DNA of 43,312 nucleotides, taken from assembly GCA_041655055.1 (NCBI GenBank), contig JBBAGE010000004.1, positions 1 to 43,312 on the forward strand. The letters run 5' to 3'. The DNA comes from JBBAGE01 sp041655055. Its GTDB lineage: Bacteria > Pseudomonadota > Alphaproteobacteria > Rhodobacterales > Rhodobacteraceae. A program made the translations under genes and the position numbers. This document shows, one piece after another, positions 15,382-23,449 of the stretch. The first letter of the stretch is position 1, and each line of letters starts with the position of its first letter. Below the pieces are notes generated by a model. It saw only the letters and a program-made list of their open reading frames with translations. It did no database searches and had not been told where the DNA came from.

Positions 15382-16683
15382 ATGATCCCCCGCTATTCCC
15401 GCCCCGAAATGGTTGCCATCTGGTCGCCCGAGACCAAATTCCGCATCTGGTATGAGATCGAGGCCCATGCCTGCGATGCCATGGCCGATCTCGGCACCAT
15501 CCCCCGCGCCAATGCCGAAGCCGTCTGGAAGGCCAAAGACGCCGAATTCGACATCGCCCGCATCGATGAGATCGAGGCCGTCACCAAGCATGATGTCATC
15601 GCCTTCCTCACCCATCTGGCCGAGCATATCGGCGCCGATGAGGCCCGCTTCGTCCACCAAGGCATGACCAGCTCCGACGTGCTCGATACCTGCTTCAACA
15701 TCCAGCTTACCCGCGCCGCCGATATCCTGATCGCCGATCTGGAGGCCCTGCTCGCAGCCCTCAAGCGCCGCGCCCATGAGCACAAGGATACCGTCCGCAT
15801 CGGCCGCAGCCACGGCATCCATGCCGAGCCCACCACCATGGGCCTCACCTTCGCCCGCTTCTATGCCGAGATGGATCGCAACCTTGCCCGGATGAAAGCC
15901 GCCCGGGCGGAAATCGCCACCGGCGCGATTTCCGGCGCTGTCGGCACCTTCGCCAATATCGATCCGCGGGTGGAGGAACATGTCTGCGCCAAGCTCGGCC
16001 TCACCCCCGAGCCGATCAGCACCCAGGTGATCCCCCGCGACCGCCATGCTGCCTTCTTCGCCACCATGGGCGTGGTGGCGTCCTCCATCGAGAACATCGC
16101 CATCGAAATCCGCCACATGCAGCGCACCGAGGTGCTGGAGGCCGAGGAATTCTTCTCCGCCGGGCAGAAGGGCTCTTCCGCCATGCCCCACAAGCGCAAC
16201 CCGGTGCTGACCGAAAATCTTACCGGTCTTGCGCGCCTCGTGCGCATGGCGGTGGTGCCGGCGCTGGAAAACGTGGCGCTCTGGCATGAGCGCGACATCT
16301 CGCATTCCTCGGTCGAGCGCAACATCGGCCCCGATACCACCGTGACGCTGGATTTCGCCCTCGCGCGGCTCACCTCGGTGATCGACAAGCTGGTGATCTA
16401 TCCCGATAACATGCTGGCCAACATGAACAAATTCCGCGGGCTGGTGATGAGCCAGCGGGTGCTGCTGGCGCTCACCCAGGCCGGTGCCAGCCGCGAAGAC
16501 GCCTACCGGCTGGTGCAGCGCAACGCGATGAAGGTCTGGGAACAAGGCGCTGATTTCAAAACCGAATTGCTGGCCGATGCCGAAGTCACCGCCGCGCTCA
16601 GCGCCGCGGAAATCGAGGAAAAATTCGATCTCGGCTATCACACCAAACATGTCGATACGATTTTCGCGCGGGTTTTTGGCTAA
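15382..16683 (+). CDS. purB: Adenylosuccinate lyase
   Basis: Two steps of purine synthesis: cleaves SAICAR to AICAR and adenylosuccinate to AMP, each with release of fumarate. The 433 residues start MIPRYSRPEMVAIWS. They hold the His-containing TSSDVLDTCFN near 96-106, the RSHGIHAEPTT segment near 144-154, and the superfamily signature GSSAMPHKRNP at about 264-274. Length fits the short PurB type. The Shine-Dalgarno site is weak (GAAAG region). A long open frame on the opposite strand is a codon-bias shadow. Confidence 0.97.
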   Translation: MIPRYSRPEMVAIWSPETKFRIWYEIEAHACDAMADLGTIPRANAEAVWKAKDAEFDIARIDEIEAVTKHDVIAFLTHLAEHIGADEARFVHQGMTSSDVLDTCFNIQLTRAADILIADLEALLAALKRRAHEHKDTVRIGRSHGIHAEPTTMGLTFARFYAEMDRNLARMKAARAEIATGAISGAVGTFANIDPRVEEHVCAKLGLTPEPISTQVIPRDRHAAFFATMGVVASSIENIAIEIRHMQRTEVLEAEEFFSAGQKGSSAMPHKRNPVLTENLTGLARLVRMAVVPALENVALWHERDISHSSVERNIGPDTTVTLDFALARLTSVIDKLVIYPDNMLANMNKFRGLVMSQRVLLALTQAGASREDAYRLVQRNAMKVWEQGADFKTELLADAEVTAALSAAEIEEKFDLGYHTKHVDTIFARVFG

Positions 16684-16755
16684 ATAATGTCGCGCGATAC
16701 CGGATATTAACCCGGTTCGGTCAGGCTGGCGGCACCGATGATGCAGGAGCCGCCC

Positions 16756-17811
16756 TTGACCGCCCTTTCGCCCTTTGATGATTCGATCCCGCCCTTTGCC
16801 GCGCCGCCGCCGCGCCGGATCATGTCGCAAAAACAAAAAGCCGCGATCGTCGTGCGGCTGCTGCTGTCCGAAGGGGCGGATCTCTCGCTCGACCGCCTGC
16901 CCGAAGATATGCAGATCGAACTCACCCATCAAATGGGCAGTCTGCGCCATATCGATCATGATACGCTGGCGGCGGTGGTGGATGAATTTCTTGATGAATT
17001 GTCACGCATCGGCCTGTCATTTCCCGGCGGGCTCGAAGGGGCGCTTGGGCTGCTTGAAGGGGCGATTTCCCCCGCTACGGTGGCGCGATTGCGCAAACAG
17101 GCGGGTTTTGCCTTTACCGGCGATCCATGGGAACGGATCTGCGATCTGGAATCCGCGCGGCTTTTGCCCGTTCTGACCGATGAGGCGGTCGAGGTGGGGG
17201 CCATCCTGCTTGCCAAGCTCAAAGTGTCCAAGGCCGCCGAATTGCTGGGCATGTTGCCCGGTGATCGCGCGCGCAAGATCACCTATGCGATTTCGCTTAC
17301 CGGTGGCATCGCCCCCGATATCGTGCGTAAAATCGGCATATCGCTGCTGGGCCAGCTTGATGCGCTGCCGACACCCGCCTTTGTCGACGGGCCGGTCAAC
17401 CGTGTCGGCGCGATCCTGAATTCCTCGCCGGCTGCAACCCGCGATGATGTGCTGGCAGGTCTTGATGAAACCGATCAGGCCTTTGCCGAACAAGTGCGCA
17501 AATCGATCTTTACCTATGGCAATATCGCCACCCGTATCGCCCCGCGCGATATCCCGAAAATCATTCGCGATATCGATCAGGAAACGCTGGTGCGCGCCTT
17601 GGCAGGCGCCGGTGATGCCAATGCGGCCACGACGAATTTCATCCTTTCCAACATATCCCAACGCATGGCCGACAATCTGCGCGAAGAAATGAAAGACGCG
17701 GGCCAGATCCGCCCCAAAGATGCCGAAGAGGCCATGTCCGGCGTCGTCGCAGCCATCCGCGCGCTTGAGGCCGAGGGCGAGATCTTCCTGATCACCGACG
17801 ACGACGATTAG
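16756..17811 (+). CDS. fliG: Flagellar motor switch protein FliG
   Basis: Rotor protein of the flagellar C-ring that meets the stators and sets rotation direction. It has an N-terminal segment (KQKAAIVVRLLLSEGADLSL), a middle domain with VSKAAELLGMLPGDRARKI, and the C-terminal domain around DIPKIIRDIDQETLVRAL and ISQRMADNLREEMKDAGQI, ending in an acidic DDDD. A TTG start at 16756 is preferred: AGGAG lies 6 bases before it and the product then starts (M)TALS, 351 residues. Two tandem ATGs at 16738 have no good ribosome site but cannot be excluded. It stands alone, 54 or more bases after purB, away from any flagellar operon in this window. A TTAAC half-site lies near 16707. Confidence 0.88.
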   Translation: MTALSPFDDSIPPFAAPPPRRIMSQKQKAAIVVRLLLSEGADLSLDRLPEDMQIELTHQMGSLRHIDHDTLAAVVDEFLDELSRIGLSFPGGLEGALGLLEGAISPATVARLRKQAGFAFTGDPWERICDLESARLLPVLTDEAVEVGAILLAKLKVSKAAELLGMLPGDRARKITYAISLTGGIAPDIVRKIGISLLGQLDALPTPAFVDGPVNRVGAILNSSPAATRDDVLAGLDETDQAFAEQVRKSIFTYGNIATRIAPRDIPKIIRDIDQETLVRALAGAGDANAATTNFILSNISQRMADNLREEMKDAGQIRPKDAEEAMSGVVAAIRALEAEGEIFLITDDDD

Positions 17812-17950
17812 GGTCGTTTCTGCCACATCGCCCCATCACGCATCACGCGTCACGGGTGTGTGCTGGCCGGCGCGGTCATCCTTGCCACACCCGCCTGCTT
17901 GTGATCGGCGGCCTCGGTGGTTATTTCTCAGCCGCGCCCTGTCGCCCCTG

Positions 17951-18889
17951 ATGACCGAGAAAGCCATGGCCCGACTTCATAATGTCCTTTACCGCGCCGA
18001 AGATCTGGCCTTTCGCGCGCTGCTGGGCCTGATCCGCTGGCTGCCCTATCCGCGCCGGGTGGCGCTGATGGGCTGGCTGATGGCGCGGATCATCGCGCCT
18101 TTGGCGGGTTATGACCGGCGCGTGCGGGCCAATCTTGCCCATGTCTGGCCCGAATTGCCGCAGCCCGAAGTGCGCCGCCTGATGCGGGCCGTGCCCGATA
18201 ATGTCGGGCGCACGCTGGCCGAGATGTATTCCGCCGATGAATTCCTTGGGCGGCTGGCCGATGCCAGCCTTGAGGGGCCGGGCGTCGCAGCCCTGCACGC
18301 GGCCAAGGCCGCGAACCGCCCCATCGTTATCGTTACCGGGCATTTTGGCAATTATCTGGCGCCGCGCGCCGCGCTGCAGGCCGTGGGCCTGCCCACGGGT
18401 GCGCTTTATAACCCGATGAAAAACCCCTATTTCAACGAACATTACGTGGCCGCCATGGCGCAGACCGGCGAAAACCTGTTCGCGCGCGACCGCGCGGGCT
18501 ATGCGCAATTGCTGCGTTATCTGCGCGCGGGGGGCACGGCGGCGCTGTTGATCGATCAATTCATGGCCCATGGCGCGGCGCTAACGTTCTTTGGCAAACC
18601 CGCGCCCACGGCGCTTTCGGCGGCGGAACTGGCGCTGCGCTATGATGCGCTGTTCATCCCGATTTACGGGGTGCGCCAACCCGACGGGATCAGCTTTCGC
18701 CTGATCGTGGAAAACCCCATTGCCCATAGCGATGCCCATGCCATGACCCAGGCCGCGAATGACAGCCTTGAGGCGATTACCCGCCGCCACCCCGAGCAAT
18801 GGTTCTGGATTCACCGCCGCTGGAAGCCCGCGCGTCAGGCCCGCATGGCCACGCGCCCGGATGAAACGCCGCTGGCCAAAGATCGCTAG
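17951..18889 (+). CDS. Lysophospholipid/lipid A acyltransferase-like protein
   Basis: LpxL/HtrB-family (LPLAT) protein, expected at the inner membrane, where relatives add secondary acyl chains to lipid A or acylate other lipids. About 312 residues from the ATG at 17951; ATG 17966 is as likely and the open frame continues to 17858. The family block sits at VIVTGHFGNYLAPRAAL, then ALYNPMKNPYFNEHYV, AALLIDQFMAHGA and a closing WFWIHRRWKPAR. The catalytic HX4(D/E) motif reads H-F-G-N-Y-L: the acidic residue is replaced by Leu (codon CTG, read directly). So it may be inactive, use another residue, or have another role. It ends by sharing CTAG with the stop of the convergent DUF1223 gene. Confidence 0.85.
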   Translation: MTEKAMARLHNVLYRAEDLAFRALLGLIRWLPYPRRVALMGWLMARIIAPLAGYDRRVRANLAHVWPELPQPEVRRLMRAVPDNVGRTLAEMYSADEFLGRLADASLEGPGVAALHAAKAANRPIVIVTGHFGNYLAPRAALQAVGLPTGALYNPMKNPYFNEHYVAAMAQTGENLFARDRAGYAQLLRYLRAGGTAALLIDQFMAHGAALTFFGKPAPTALSAAELALRYDALFIPIYGVRQPDGISFRLIVENPIAHSDAHAMTQAANDSLEAITRRHPEQWFWIHRRWKPARQARMATRPDETPLAKDR

Positions 18890-19602
18890 CGTGCCATGGC
18901 CGCCGCGATCACCGGCCCCGGCCCTTCGGCCTGAATGATTACGGCCGCCGGCGCATCGCCCGGGGCGGGCACCTGTGAGGTGTAATCGGCGCGCCCGTCC
19001 CAGTGATCCACCTGTTGCCAATCGGTAACGATATTGGCGTAAACGATCGTGCGCCCCGCATTTTCCCCCCGCGTGATCGAAACTTCGCGCTGGGGCATAT
19101 AGCGCACAAGCTGCACGGTCATCGCATCGGGCAGCGCCGCCTCGGTCCGGCGCGCCACGATTTCGACCATGCCGTCGCCCATAAGCCGCGCGCTTAGCAC
19201 CACCGTATCGGGTTGGGCGCGATGCTCGGCGATCCGTTCGGCAAGTTGCATGGGGCGAAATCCGGCCACCATATCGCGCCCGCCCACGATCATCTGCGGG
19301 GTATAGATCGTGCGATTGCCATTGGCGTGGGCATAGCTTTTCTGCCGAAGCGTGAATTCGGGCCGCGCAAAGGCATCTTCCCAGCCGATATAATCCCAAT
19401 AATCCACATGCAGCGCCAGCGCGATCACATCATCGCGCCCGGCCAGATGTTCGGCCAGATGCGCATCGGCCGGCGGGCAAGAAACACAGCCCTGCGAGGT
19501 GAAAAGCTCGATCACCACGGGGCCGTCGCCCGCCGTTCCCGTATCCGCCAGCCCTGCCCCCAGCCCGATGGCGATGACGAATGCGGCACTCGCTCTTTGC
19601 AT
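18886..19602 (-). CDS. DUF1223 thioredoxin-like periplasmic protein
   Basis: A 238-residue protein of the DUF1223 family, which has a thioredoxin-like fold. The start at 19602 gives a signal peptide (residues 1 to about 24, AFVIAIGLGAGLADTGTAG). It then has VVIELFTSQGCVSCPPAD with a CxxC pair near residues 37-40, and a later YTPQMIVGGRDMVAGF. AGAGGGAT lies before the ATG; the longer open frame to 19641 is not used. A redox or metal-related role in the periplasm is likely from the CxxC but no substrate is known. Its stop TAG overlaps that of the convergent acyltransferase gene by four bases. Confidence 0.85.
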   Translation of the reverse strand: MQRASAAFVIAIGLGAGLADTGTAGDGPVVIELFTSQGCVSCPPADAHLAEHLAGRDDVIALALHVDYWDYIGWEDAFARPEFTLRQKSYAHANGNRTIYTPQMIVGGRDMVAGFRPMQLAERIAEHRAQPDTVVLSARLMGDGMVEIVARRTEAALPDAMTVQLVRYMPQREVSITRGENAGRTIVYANIVTDWQQVDHWDGRADYTSQVPAPGDAPAAVIIQAEGPGPVIAAAMAR

Positions 19603-19715
19603 GAAATATCCCTCTCTGCCCCGCGGCTCGGTTCTTAACACCTACCCTTCCCTTTGCCAGCCCGCCAATCAAGGTTTTGCGAGAAGATTTCCCATGGCTG
19701 GCCTTATCGGCGCAT

Positions 19716-19735
19716 TTGGTGCACAATGGTATACA
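19716..19735 (+). promoter_or_regulatory. Paired palindromes and extended -10 upstream of acnA
   Basis: Two six-base palindromes, GTGCAC (19719-19724, within TTGGTGCACAA) and GTATAC (19729-19734), stand 10 bases apart centre to centre, one helical turn. The second overlaps an extended -10 element TGGTATACA (19727-19735). About 90 bases separate it from acnA. It resembles an operator over a promoter; GTATAC cores are typical of some GntR-family sites, but the regulator is not known. Confidence 0.35.
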
Positions 19736-19825
19736 GAAATTGCCGCTGCCCCCTTGATTGCGCCGCGCGACTAGGCCAAAAGCAGCACAGAATGATCCCC
19801 GCCACCACGAACGAGGCCAGGCCAA

Positions 19826-22582
19826 ATGACCGTTACCGTCGGACAAGACAGCACAAAAACCCGCAAAGACCTCAGCGTCAATGGCAAGACGATTGCCTAT
19901 TATTCCATCGAGGCCGCGCAGGCTGCGGGATTGGGCGATTTTTCGCGCTTGCCCGCCGCGCTCAAGGTGGTGTTGGAAAACCTGTTGCGGTTTGAGGATG
20001 GCGGCTTTTCGGTCTCGGTTGACGATATCCGCGCCTTTGGCGAATGGGCCGCGAATGGTGGCCAGAACCCGCGCGAAATTGCCTATCGCCCCGCGCGCGT
20101 GCTGATGCAGGATTTCACCGGCGTGCCCGCGGTGGTCGATCTGGCCGCAATGCGCGACGGGATCAAGGCCTTGGGTGGTGACGCCCAGAAAATCAACCCG
20201 CTGAACCCGGTGGATCTGGTGATCGACCATTCGGTGATGATCGACGAATTCGGCAATCCCCGCGCGTTTCAGCGTAACGTCGATCTGGAATATGAGCGCA
20301 ACATGGAACGCTATCAGTTCCTGAAATGGGGCCAGAAAGCGTTTGAAAATTTCCGCGTTGTGCCGCCGGGCACCGGGATCTGCCATCAGGTGAACCTGGA
20401 ATATCTGGCCCAGACGGTCTGGACCGATACCGATCAGAACGGCGTGGAAGTGGCCTACCCCGACACGCTGGTGGGCACCGACAGCCACACCACGATGGTG
20501 AACGGCCTTGCCGTGCTCGGCTGGGGCGTCGGCGGGATCGAGGCCGAGGCCGCGATGCTGGGGCAGCCGGTCTCGATGCTGATCCCCGAAGTGGTGGGCT
20601 TCAAACTGACCGGCCGGATGGTCGAGGGCACGACCGCCACCGATCTGGTGCTGAAGGTGGTGCAGATGCTGCGCCAAAAAGGCGTGGTCGGCAAATTCGT
20701 GGAATTCTACGGCGAAGGGCTGGATCACCTGCCGCTGGCGGACCGCGCCACGATTGCCAACATGGCGCCCGAATATGGCGCCACCTGCGGATTCTTCCCG
20801 ATTGACGATGAGACCCTGCGTTACCTGCGCAACACCGGCCGGGACGAAGACCGCATCGCGCTGGTCGAGGCCTATGCCAAGGCAAACGGTTTCTGGCGCG
20901 GGGCGGATTACAATCCGATCTATACCGATACGCTGCATCTGGATATGGCCGAAATCGTGCCCGCCATTTCCGGCCCGAAACGGCCGCAAGATTACCTGCC
21001 CCTGACCGATTCCGCCCGCGCCTTCTACAAGGTGGTGGCCTCTTATCGCGGGGTGGATGTTTCGCCCGATGCGCAGGAAATGGCGGATGAAGGCGGGAGC
21101 GTGCTGGCCCCGCCGCGCGATTGCCGCAAGGTCGCCGCGGTCGAGGGCGCGGATTACACGATCCGCGACGGCTCGGTCGTGATTGCCGCGATCACATCAT
21201 GCACCAACACATCAAACCCCTATGTGATGATCGGCGCCGGATTGGTGGCGCGCAAGGCGCGCGCGCTGGGGCTGACATCGAAACCCTGGGTCAAGACCTC
21301 GCTTGCGCCGGGTTCGCAGGTTGTGGGCGAATATCTGGAGGCCGCGGGGCTTCAGGAAGATCTTGATGCGCTGGGGTTCAACCTTGTGGGCTATGGCTGC
21401 ACCACCTGTATCGGCAACTCGGGCCCGCTGGGCGATCCGGCGATCACCAAGGCGATCCATGACAATGATCTGGTCGCGACCGCCGTTCTGTCGGGCAACC
21501 GTAACTTTGAAGGGCGGATTTCGCCGGATGTGCGGGCGAACTTCCTCGCCTCGCCGCCGCTGGTGGTGGCCTATGCGATTGCGGGCGATCTGAACATCAA
21601 CCTGACCCGCGACCCGATCGGGCAAGACCGCGAGGGGCGCGATGTCTATCTTCGGGATATCTGGCCCACTAATCAGGAAATTGCCGATCTGGTCCATAAA
21701 ACCGTGACGCGCGAAGCGTTTCAGGCGAAATATGCCGATGTGTTCAAGGGCGACGAACGTTGGCAGGCGGTCGAGACCACCGACAGCGAGACCTATGATT
21801 GGCCCGCCACCTCGACCTATATCCAGAACCCGCCCTATTTCCAGGGCATGGCCAAGGAACCGGGCACGATTTCCAATATCCGCCATGCGCGGGTGTTGGC
21901 GGTGCTGGGTGACATGATCACCACCGACCACATTTCGCCCGCGGGTTCGTTCAAACCCACCACCCCCGCCGGACAATATCTGACCGACCGGCAGGTGGCG
22001 CCCAAGGATTTCAACAGCTACGGCTCGCGCCGGGGCAACCATGAAATCATGATGCGCGGCACATTCGCCAATATCCGCATCCGCAATGAAATGCTCGATG
22101 GCGTCGAAGGCGGCTATACGCTTGGGCCGGACGGACAGCAAACGTCGATCTTTGATGCCTCGATGGCCTATCAGGACGCGGGCACCCCGCTGGTGATCTT
22201 TGGCGGGATCGAATATGGCGCGGGTTCCAGCCGTGACTGGGCGGCCAAAGGCACCAACCTTTTGGGCGTCAAAGCCGTGATCGCCGAGAGCTTTGAGCGG
22301 ATTCACCGCTCGAATCTGGTGGGTATGGGGGTGATCCCGTTTGAATTCACCGAAGGCGAGACCCGCAAATCGCTGGGCCTCAAAGGCGATGAGGAGATCA
22401 CCATCGAGGGGCTGGAAGGCGATATCAATCCGCTCAGCCTTGTGCCGTGCACGATCACCTATGCCGATGGCACCGTGAAAACGATTCAGTTGAAAAGCCG
22501 GATCGATACGGCGGTCGAGATCGAATATCTCGAAAACGGCGGCGTGCTGCATTACGTGCTGCGCAACCTCGCCAAGGCATAA
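19826..22582 (+). CDS. acnA: Aconitate hydratase A
   Basis: TCA-cycle enzyme that isomerises citrate to isocitrate through cis-aconitate, with a [4Fe-4S] cluster; cytoplasmic. The 918 residues match AcnA/IRP-type length (about 900). Visible motifs are LVGTDSHTTMVNGLAVLGWG near residues 211-230, the cluster Cys in AAITSCTNTSNP and in GYGCTTCIGNSGPL, and the C-terminal swivel domain with GIEYGAGSSRDWAAKG. GAGGCCAGG lies before the ATG. It is transcribed alone, ending in a strong hairpin. Apo-forms of this type can bind RNA in some bacteria; nothing here shows it. Confidence 0.97.
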   Translation: MTVTVGQDSTKTRKDLSVNGKTIAYYSIEAAQAAGLGDFSRLPAALKVVLENLLRFEDGGFSVSVDDIRAFGEWAANGGQNPREIAYRPARVLMQDFTGVPAVVDLAAMRDGIKALGGDAQKINPLNPVDLVIDHSVMIDEFGNPRAFQRNVDLEYERNMERYQFLKWGQKAFENFRVVPPGTGICHQVNLEYLAQTVWTDTDQNGVEVAYPDTLVGTDSHTTMVNGLAVLGWGVGGIEAEAAMLGQPVSMLIPEVVGFKLTGRMVEGTTATDLVLKVVQMLRQKGVVGKFVEFYGEGLDHLPLADRATIANMAPEYGATCGFFPIDDETLRYLRNTGRDEDRIALVEAYAKANGFWRGADYNPIYTDTLHLDMAEIVPAISGPKRPQDYLPLTDSARAFYKVVASYRGVDVSPDAQEMADEGGSVLAPPRDCRKVAAVEGADYTIRDGSVVIAAITSCTNTSNPYVMIGAGLVARKARALGLTSKPWVKTSLAPGSQVVGEYLEAAGLQEDLDALGFNLVGYGCTTCIGNSGPLGDPAITKAIHDNDLVATAVLSGNRNFEGRISPDVRANFLASPPLVVAYAIAGDLNINLTRDPIGQDREGRDVYLRDIWPTNQEIADLVHKTVTREAFQAKYADVFKGDERWQAVETTDSETYDWPATSTYIQNPPYFQGMAKEPGTISNIRHARVLAVLGDMITTDHISPAGSFKPTTPAGQYLTDRQVAPKDFNSYGSRRGNHEIMMRGTFANIRIRNEMLDGVEGGYTLGPDGQQTSIFDASMAYQDAGTPLVIFGGIEYGAGSSRDWAAKGTNLLGVKAVIAESFERIHRSNLVGMGVIPFEFTEGETRKSLGLKGDEEITIEGLEGDINPLSLVPCTITYADGTVKTIQLKSRIDTAVEIEYLENGGVLHYVLRNLAKA

Positions 22583-22598
22583 ATCGCCGATACAAAAC

Positions 22599-22628
22599 AA
22601 AAACCCCAGAGCCTGCTCTGGGGTTTTT
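22599..22628 (+). terminator. Terminator of acnA
   Basis: CCCCAGAG (22604-22611), loop CCTG, CTCTGGGG (22616-22623), then TTTTT; AAAA before the stem extends it. It starts 16 bases after the acnA stop and should separate acnA from the following CtrA-box region. Confidence 0.92.
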
Positions 22629-22648
22629 CCTTTCAGGTGCCGCCGGAG

Positions 22649-22663
22649 TTAACCGGTTGTTAA
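22649..22663 (+). promoter_or_regulatory. Perfect CtrA-type box (TTAA-N7-TTAA)
   Basis: TTAACCGGTTGTTAACC: TTAA at 22649-22652 and at 22660-22663, seven bases apart, both followed by CC. This is the alphaproteobacterial CtrA consensus. Scanning the TTAA sites that I could find by eye, it is the only pair in the window with this spacing. It lies after the acnA terminator and 24 bases before the ATG of a 28-codon ORF on the plus strand; the minus-strand gene nearby ends here, so only that ORF is in position to be controlled. Direct activation or repression cannot be told. Confidence 0.6.
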
Positions 22664-22687
22664 CCACATCCCGGCTATCCCCGACCG

Positions 22688-22774
22688 ATGATCAGATTGC
22701 TTCGCCTTATCCCGCTGCCCCTGCCCGAGATCCTTGTGGGCGCCACCGCGCTGCTGCTGTTGATCCAGGCCTAG
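22688..22774 (+). CDS. 28-residue single-span membrane microprotein (candidate)
   Basis: A short ORF reading MIRLLRLIPLPLPEILVGAT and ending in LLLLIQA. A basic N-terminus with a Pro-Leu stretch precedes about 14 hydrophobic residues that could just span a membrane. I recognise no family. Support: it starts 24 bases after a perfect CtrA-type box and an acnA terminator isolates it. Its TAG stop also shares the bases CTAG with the stop of convergent ccmG, as happens at another convergent pair in this window. Against: no clear Shine-Dalgarno site and a very short length. It could instead be chance inside a promoter for an antisense transcript against ccmG. Confidence 0.4.
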   Translation: MIRLLRLIPLPLPEILVGATALLLLIQA

Positions 22775-23307
22775 CGGCGCGCCTTTTCGATCTCTGGCAG
22801 GATCGTGCTTTCCATGATGCTGGCCGTGATCGGCCCGGCAAAGCGAAATGTCACATTGCCGTCGGCATCGACGACATAGGTTTCGGGCACACCGTAAAGC
22901 CCCCATTCCAGCGCATTACGCCCGGAATTATCGGCGCCGATCGATGTATAGGGATCGCCAAGCTCATCCAGAAAGGCCAGCGCGTTATCGGGATCGTCCT
23001 TGTAGTTGATCCCGTGCACGGGAATGCCGGATGCGGACAGGGCCTCGATCTGGGGATGTTCGGCCCGGCAGGGCGCGCACCAGCTTGCCCAGAAATTCAC
23101 CAGCTTGACCTCGCCTTCGGCCAGCATGTCATCCACCAGAAGCGGCCCCGTGCCCAAAGCATCCAGCGCCAGCCCCGGCACCGTCTTGCCCTGCTGCGCC
23201 AGCGGCAAGGCATCGGGGTTTTCGCGGGCCATTCCCGCAATGAAAAGCCCCGCAAGACCGCCAAAAATCACCACCGGCAGCACCAACCAAGGGGAAATCC
23301 TAGCCAT
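22771..23307 (-). CDS. ccmG: Thiol:disulfide interchange protein CcmG (DsbE)
   Basis: Membrane-anchored periplasmic thioredoxin that keeps apocytochrome c cysteines reduced for haem attachment. The 178 residues start with an uncleaved anchor (about 7-25). The active-site motif is WASWCAPC (Cys77, Cys80) and the family's VPETYVVDADGNVTFRFAGPI follows near 138-158. Length is typical. Its ATG lies inside the last codons of ccmD (8-base overlap). Last gene of ccmABCDG on the minus strand; its stop overlaps the stop of a small plus-strand ORF by four bases. Confidence 0.95.
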   Translation of the reverse strand: MARISPWLVLPVVIFGGLAGLFIAGMARENPDALPLAQQGKTVPGLALDALGTGPLLVDDMLAEGEVKLVNFWASWCAPCRAEHPQIEALSASGIPVHGINYKDDPDNALAFLDELGDPYTSIGADNSGRNALEWGLYGVPETYVVDADGNVTFRFAGPITASIMESTILPEIEKARR

Positions 23308-23449
23308 TTTTTCTTGCCTCTGCTTCTTCCAAACGACGTTTCACCCGCGCCGATCGCGCGCGCGTGGCCCAGACCAAAATCACCAGCAAAACAATCGTGA
23401 CCCCATAGGCCGTCAGCACTTCACCCGCATATTTTCCCAGATCCGGCAT
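23300..23449 (-). CDS. ccmD: Haem exporter protein CcmD
   Basis: Small membrane protein that helps release holo-CcmE from CcmABC. Found by reading the gap between ccmC and ccmG: 49 residues starting MPDLGKYAGEVLTAYGVTIV, with one membrane span (about 12-28), then a basic, charged tail (RRLEEAEARKNG). The start overlaps the ccmC stop by one base (TGATG) and the end overlaps ccmG by eight bases. Position, size and topology match CcmD; sequence conservation in this family is low. Confidence 0.9.
   Translation of the reverse strand: MPDLGKYAGEVLTAYGVTIVLLVILVWATRARSARVKRRLEEAEARKNG

Noticed and set aside
16700..16715. CtrA site in front of fliG
   Set aside because: Only a TTAACC half-site is present; no second TTAA seven bases on.
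15289..16959. 556-codon ORF opposite purB
   Set aside because: Lies antisense to a certain gene; long open antisense frames are common at this GC content and its product matches no family.
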